Assembly: GCA_041674485.1 (NCBI GenBank)
Contig: JBAYVP010000203.1
Span: 1 to 9,284, forward strand
Length of the DNA stretch: 9,284 nucleotides
Reading direction: 5' to 3'
Origin: JAGXQV01 sp041674485
GTDB lineage: Bacteria; Pseudomonadota; Gammaproteobacteria; Burkholderiales; Sulfuricellaceae
Of the stretch, positions 7,301-9,284 are shown piece after piece. The translations under genes were made by a program, and so were the position numbers. The stretch's first letter is position 1. Every line of letters begins with the position of its first letter. Under the pieces are notes generated by a model. That model saw only the letters and a list, made by a program, of their open reading frames with translations. It was not told the origin of the DNA and did not search any database.

Positions 7301-7426
7301 CTCGCGGAGATTAATGCCGAGCGGCGATTGGGCGTTGTCGGCCATAGCCCCCCATGAAACGAAGAGCAAGACCTGCAACATAAGAACAAAAGAAACAAAA
7401 TTACGAAAAGACGCACGGATAGCCAT
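4343..7426 (-). CDS. Secreted glycoside-hydrolase-like protein with three Ig-like repeats
   Basis: The 1027-residue product starts with a Sec signal peptide (about 1-29, hydrophobic core VSFVLMLQVLLFVSWGA, likely cut after AMA), so it acts outside the cytoplasm. Residues about 30-600 look like a clan-A type TIM-barrel hydrolase: IYLEYYNEAWNG (314-325) offers N320-E321 as the usual Asn-Glu acid/base pair, and LFAYEGGNELFG (497-508) offers E501 as a nucleophile. This pair resembles proteins often named cellulose-binding or cellulase-like; the substrate cannot be told. Three Ig-like (BIG2-type) repeats of about 88 residues follow at 616-703, 707-794 and 799-886. The C-terminus (about 890-1027) is an unrecognised beta-rich domain with FDLYVAVQLPDASLLFL and LPLGQYVFYAAPVYAG. 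There is no sortase, PEP-CTERM or membrane anchor. The ATG (7424-7426) has AAGGA nine bases upstream at 7436-7440. It stands alone between two repeat islands. Confidence 0.85.
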   Translation of the reverse strand: MAIRASFRNFVSFVLMLQVLLFVSWGAMADNAQSPLGINLRELRHYGSELHTVDFFKRAANGEGGLWLTQCPYPCEWNTKEQAQLDVDASGWPRSLPTSGASPKFRYVTTLLTWKTAHFPAGRWTVLYDGEGSLTYGFDAVRNAAASSPGRDAFDVAAPSRGITLSITATDPNKTGNYLRNIRVIPPGGTCNNDPFSYAADSAACPATFRPFTETYASQPFHPQFLSDMRSFSALRYVHFSDVITNVDSDWASRPQYAYASWGLSKGAPHEVALDLAVALNAAPWLEIPARADDNYVTEFARLTKSRYTGTRPIYLEYYNEAWNGAVPYNINGDWIQQQGVARWPASSESNYTKRINWFGMRTKQVCDIWKQVFSDQPERVKCIMGGQAANSWIGNQALACPLHAAESGGSSCAAKMEAIAIAPYLGGHIANALFKSRIEADWLSQADGGLSKLFEELTTGGVLTPPSSGAAMATIPQLRLWIAANKQVAKNHGVKLFAYEGGNELFGLSTTDPYQIAIQSLAEKANRDARMEGLYTLLFDAWKAAGGDLFAVYESTGDYSATRGNSALLEWTGQPLDQAPKYRAATQFAANNSCWWTDCALQLPAISAPPAQPTPVGLTITGSDSVPEGGAATFTATVTYSDGAVKSVVPVWTLSGTAATISAAGVLNAGQVSATTGLILSAGYSENGVSVSAGKSINITDVKVIPIGLAISGSESVPEGGTATYSATVLYSDGTSKVVVPTWEITPNQSATISAAGVLSAGQVSAATPVTLRAGYAENGVTLSNSKSINITDTKAVPASLTLSGSESVPEGGTATYSATVIYRDGTSKAVVPVWEITTGQPATISAAGVLSAASVTATTPVTLHASYTEQGAGVTASMVVNITDVPASPCAGTEPNFGKITVNLPTLKRPGDALEVHYCQANFDRNNARFDLYVAVQLPDASLLFLQCAVRGACSPTFSGAPAPYLANTTLPDGDSVVLAIGALQTSLPLGQYVFYAAPVYAGRSVMDSRNWIGALASDSLMLMR
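4769..5581 (-). repeat. Three in-frame tandem repeats coding for Ig-like domains
   Basis: The units lie at about 5318-5581, 5045-5308 and 4769-5032. Each encodes SES/SDSVPEGG, then a YSDGTSKxVVPxWEI-type strand, ATISAAGVL, and a closing NITD. Units 2 and 3 are the most alike in protein and DNA, which points to recent duplication within the gene. Confidence 0.85.
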
Positions 7427-7485
7427 AACCGATTTTCCTTAAATCCAAGGACAGTGGCGATTGATGCAGCGCTCCATTGAAAACC

Positions 7486-7513
7486 GCCATATCGCCATAA
7501 AGATGGGGGTCAA
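7486..7513 (-). promoter_or_regulatory. Candidate promoter of the secreted-protein gene
   Basis: On the minus strand TTGACC (7508-7513) matches five of six -35 bases and is followed, after 16 bases, by TATGGC (7486-7491), a poor -10 box. The site lies 60-87 bp upstream of the ATG and immediately beside the inverted-repeat element at 7518-7766, so the insertion may have changed upstream control. Confidence 0.25.
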
Positions 7514-7596
7514 CACTAGGCTGTCGAAATACAGCGTTTTTATCGCATTTCAGCTTCCCGGTTTTTGGATATGCCAAGAAACGCGCCAGAACACGC

Positions 7597-7638
7597 GTAG
7601 GGTGGATAAGCGTAGCGCATCCACCAAGCCAGCCCTAC
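7597..7638. repeat. REP-like repeat with truncated right arm
   Basis: 7597-7625 is identical to the 29-bp left arm at 4196-4224, and the following CAAGCC also matches the loop start there. The right arm is reduced to CCCTAC (7633-7638), so this is a deletion derivative of the palindrome seen whole at 4196-4268. Confidence 0.8.
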
Positions 7639-7643
7639 CATTG

Positions 7644-7685
7644 TTTTTAATCCGTTCGCCCTAATAAGGGTGAACGGATTAAAAA
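7644..7685. repeat. TTTTTAATCCGTTC hairpin
   Basis: Arms 7644-7662 and 7667-7685 are 19-bp inverted repeats with one mismatch around loop AATA. The GAACGGATTAAAAA end recurs at 8099-8112, and its complement AATCCGTTCAT at 8126-8136. A-rather than T-tracts follow the stem on both strands, so it is a dispersed repeat and not an intrinsic terminator. Confidence 0.8.
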
Positions 7686-7809
7686 TAAGGCCGGTTGTGA
7701 CGTTTTGACACATCCAAACACCGGGAAGCTGAAAATTCGATAAAGACATTGCAATTTCGACAGCCTGGACATAACTCTACCCCGGATATTCATTCATCGC
7801 AACCCAGGG

Positions 7810-8038
7810 CAGGGTAAATTTGTTCTCAGAAATTCATGATGAAAATCAATGATGGAAAATATTCATGAATCCCAGGCAATCTTAGCGCGACTCTGCTCGA
7901 CTCATGGCAGCAACCCATAAAGACAAAACCTTTTTCACCGCAGAGGACGCGGAGGAAAACCCTCATGCTCTTCCTCTGCGTCCTCCGCGTCCTCTGCGGT
8001 GAATCGGTTTTTTCCGTGCCGAGAACAAATTTACCGTG
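7810..8038. mobile_element. MITE-like element, copy 2, inverted and interrupted
   Basis: The left end CAGGGTAAATTTGTTCTC (7810-7827) and right end GAGAACAAATTTACCGTG (8021-8038) are the terminal repeats, with one mismatch. The interior matches the minus strand of 2579-2728: GATGAAAATCAATGATGGAA, TTCATGAATCCCAGG, CGACTCATGGC, CAACCCATAA, and CCGTGCC before the right end. It differs mainly by about 78 bp of extra sequence between the T-tract near 7931 and TCCGTGCC near 8013, which is the palindrome 7934-8003. No target duplication is clear, so this copy is probably older. Confidence 0.85.
7934..8003. repeat. CGCAGAGGA nonamer palindrome nested in MITE copy 2
   Basis: Arms 7934-7956 and 7981-8003 are perfect 23-bp inverted repeats (outer sequence TTCACCGCAGAGGACGCGG). 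They consist of 9-bp units, CGCAGAGGA and CGCGGAGGA. The right side has a third unit (7972-7980) that the left lacks. Comparison with MITE copy 1, which has an uninterrupted T-tract here, shows that this palindrome was inserted. Confidence 0.88.
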
Positions 8039-8070
8039 GCGACAGCCCCTCCCCACTGATTCTTGAATTT

Positions 8071-8136
8071 GTTCATCCTGCGCGCTTCCGCGAAGGATGA
8101 ACGGATTAAAAATCCAAGTAAAATCAATCCGTTCAT
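8071..8136. repeat. Overlapping GTTCATCC / GGATGAAC and GAACGGATT hairpins
   Basis: GTTCATCCT (8071-8079) pairs with AGGATGAAC (8094-8102), and the overlapping ATGAACGGATT (8097-8107) pairs with AATCCGTTCAT (8126-8136). The two stems exclude each other. The sequence is related to the hairpin 7644-7685 and to dispersed GTTCATCC...TTCGACAGG repeats. Between this unit and the recombinase gene (8137-8345) I find only low-content sequence and the candidate sites given separately. Confidence 0.7.
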
Positions 8137-8259
8137 GCTTCGACAGGCGAAGCCGCGAATGGCTAGGTTTGACTTGTGCGCATCCGGTAGGGCATGTGGG
8201 AGCAAGGGCGCAAACCCACCAGGCACACGCTCATGCACCGAAAAAAGCGCCGATTCCGG

Positions 8260-8288
8260 TTGCGCAAATCCCTCGCATCGCCCATAAA
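8260..8288 (+). promoter_or_regulatory. Candidate promoter of the recombinase gene
   Basis: TTGCGC (8260-8265) and CATAAA (8283-8288) are separated by 17 bases and give partial matches to both sigma-70 boxes. The start codon follows 57 bp downstream. Support is limited to spacing and partial consensus. Confidence 0.22.
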
Positions 8289-8345
8289 GCCACTTCTTTT
8301 TTTGCCGGCCAACATCCCTTTGGCGCAAATTCAACAAGGTGATTT

Positions 8346-9254
8346 ATGAAACTCAGCAATGCGTGCGAACAATTTTCCCAACATTACCGCTCGGCCGTCA
8401 ATATATCGGAACACACCTATCGCGCCTACCAAACCGACTTGGCCGACTTCCGCCAATTTTCCGGCGAGAACACCCTTCTGTCCGCCATCGAAAAAAACCA
8501 CCTGCGCCAATTCATCCGCCACCTGCGCGAAGAACGCAAACTCAAGGAAACCACCATCAAGCGGCGCATCGCCTGCCTCAAACTGCTATTCCGCTGGCTG
8601 CATCAGGAAGAAATCATCCTGCAAAACCCCTTCGACGGCCTGCACGAACGCATCCGCCTGCCCAAACGCCTGCCACGCTCCCTGACACGCGAAGAAATCG
8701 CCAAACTCATGACCGCCGTCTCCGGCGACGGCAGCGAATTCAGCGAAGCCGGTTTCAAACAAGCCGCAGCCAAAACCGCCGTCCGATTGCTCCTCGCCAG
8801 CGGCATCCGGGTCGGCGAACTGGTCAACATCAGCCTCCCCGACCTGGACTTGGCCGACGGCAAAATCGCCATCCACGGCAAAGGCGACCGCCAACGGCTC
8901 GTCTACGTCTTCGAAGACAGCGCGCAAAAAATGCTGAAAAACTACCTCGCCCTGCGGCAAAACAAAACCACCGACACGCAAAGCTTCTTCATCACCTCAT
9001 CGGGAAAACCGCTCACCACCCCAACAGTGCGCGACTTCCTCGGCAAATTCGCCACCCAAGCCGGAATCGCCCGCCGCGTCACCCCCCACATGCTGCGCCA
9101 CACCGCAGCCACAACCTTGCTGGAGGCCGGCGTGGATATACGCTATGTGCAAAAACTGCTGGGGCATCAGAGTATTTCGACCACGGAGATTTATACGCAT
9201 GTGTCGGATCAGGGGTTAAGGGAGGCGCTGAGGAGGGGGATGGGTGGGGGTTAG
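8346..9254 (+). CDS. Tyrosine recombinase, XerC/XerD-like integrase
   Basis: This enzyme class cuts and rejoins DNA at specific sites through a covalent 3'-phosphotyrosine. The 302-residue protein has an N-terminal SAM-like core-binding domain (about 1-95) and a catalytic domain (about 110-295) with the full active site: R155 in SGIRVGEL, K179 in HGKGDRQR, H248 and R251 in HMLRHTAAT, H274 in LLGHQSIST, and the nucleophile Y283 in EIYTHV. Length and layout match XerC/XerD, but a stretch SGDGSEFSEAGFKQ (126-139) between the two domains is longer than in typical Xer proteins, and the tail ends LRRGMGGG, so a distinct Xer-like integrase is as likely as housekeeping XerC or XerD; I give no symbol. 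The ATG is preceded by AAGGTG (8336-8341). Codon use shifts sharply in the last ~130 bp: GAG, GAT and AGG replace the GAA, GAC and CGC of the rest. Confidence 0.93.
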   Translation: MKLSNACEQFSQHYRSAVNISEHTYRAYQTDLADFRQFSGENTLLSAIEKNHLRQFIRHLREERKLKETTIKRRIACLKLLFRWLHQEEIILQNPFDGLHERIRLPKRLPRSLTREEIAKLMTAVSGDGSEFSEAGFKQAAAKTAVRLLLASGIRVGELVNISLPDLDLADGKIAIHGKGDRQRLVYVFEDSAQKMLKNYLALRQNKTTDTQSFFITSSGKPLTTPTVRDFLGKFATQAGIARRVTPHMLRHTAATTLLEAGVDIRYVQKLLGHQSISTTEIYTHVSDQGLREALRRGMGGG

Positions 9255-9277
9255 GAGGTGATAACTAGGAATTATCG

Positions 9278-9284
9278 ATGAACA
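9278..9284 (+). CDS. Possible start of the next gene, cut by the window edge
   Basis: After the recombinase stop come AGGAGGTG (9253-9260) and AGGA (9267-9270), then ATG at 9278-9280, seven bases after the second site. Only two codons are visible, so no product can be named and the start itself is uncertain. The 23-bp spacing would make it co-transcribed with the recombinase gene. Confidence 0.3.

Larger units (their letters stand above)
7518..7766. mobile_element. 249-bp inverted-repeat element with nested repeats
   Basis: Arms 7518-7577 and 7705-7766 are inverted repeats with about 80% identity over 60 bp, including AGGCTGTCGAAAT at the ends and TTTCAGCTTCCCGG in the middle. Between the arms lie a REP-like fragment (7597-7638) and a perfect-looking hairpin (7644-7685). 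No open frame encodes a transposase. It looks like an old miniature transposable element, now a landing site for other repeats. I see no clear target duplication. Confidence 0.65.

Noticed and set aside
4349..7526. Similarity between TCAACATTAGACTGTCG near the 3' end of the secreted-protein gene and TCAACACTAGGCTGTCG upstream of it, as flanking direct repeats of a mobile unit
   Set aside because: Fifteen of 17 bases match, but the first copy is within coding sequence and the match does not extend, so chance or partial relation to the 7518-7766 element is more likely.
7644..7685. Hairpin as an intrinsic terminator
   Set aside because: On either strand the stem is preceded by T and followed by A, the reverse of the needed order.
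4278..8038. The secreted-protein gene as cargo of a composite transposon bounded by CAGGGTAAATTTG ends
   Set aside because: The flanking ends face the wrong way (inner rather than outer ends), no target duplication is found, and no transposase is present.
7826..8337. Short minus-strand frames containing VNLFSARKK and RRGRGGRRGRA
   Set aside because: They read through the MITE copy and the nonamer palindrome. The VNLFSARKK string simply marks the element end and also appears next to copy 1.
8339..9268. A 309-codon proline/arginine-rich frame overlapping the recombinase gene
   Set aside because: It is a frame shadow of the recombinase coding sequence; the 8346-9254 frame carries all catalytic residues.

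Overview
The window looks like a chromosomal piece of a betaproteobacterium. The tgt-yajC-secD gene order, GC-rich coding sequence with a dense load of intergenic palindromes, and the protein sequences all fit; Nitrosomonadales (Gallionellaceae-like) is my best guess, but that rank is inference from general resemblance.

Layout from left to right: an imperfect palindrome at 1-110; secD (266-2080, minus); a heptamer-based palindrome filling the yajC-secD gap; yajC (2190-2510, minus); a 150-bp terminal-inverted-repeat element (2579-2728) with a perfect 10-bp target duplication; tgt (2686-3816, minus), whose last codons lie inside that element; a 526-bp repeat island (3817-4342); a long secreted protein gene (4343-7426, minus) with a glycoside-hydrolase-like N-terminal domain and three Ig-like repeats; a 919-bp repeat island (7427-8345); and a tyrosine recombinase gene (8346-9254, plus), followed by the possible start of another gene at the window edge.

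tgt, yajC and secD read in one direction and form the usual operon. Tgt makes the preQ1-for-guanine exchange in tRNA wobble position 34. YajC and SecD belong to the SecDF-YajC accessory complex of the Sec translocon, the machinery that would also export the signal-peptide-bearing protein encoded upstream. The usual partners at the operon ends are not seen: the secreted-protein gene stands where queA often lies, and secF is not within the 265 bp after secD.

The most unusual content is the non-coding layer. A small non-autonomous element occurs twice in opposite orientations. Copy 1 is a datable insertion that rewrote the Tgt C-terminus, and the pre-insertion reading frame and stop codon can be reconstructed. 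Copy 2 carries a second, nested palindrome. Palindromes built from purine-rich 7-, 8- and 9-bp tandem units next to an AAAACC loop edge occur at three places and look like one architectural class. The recombinase gene also changes codon usage abruptly over its last ~130 bp. No CRISPR array, tRNA or rRNA was seen.
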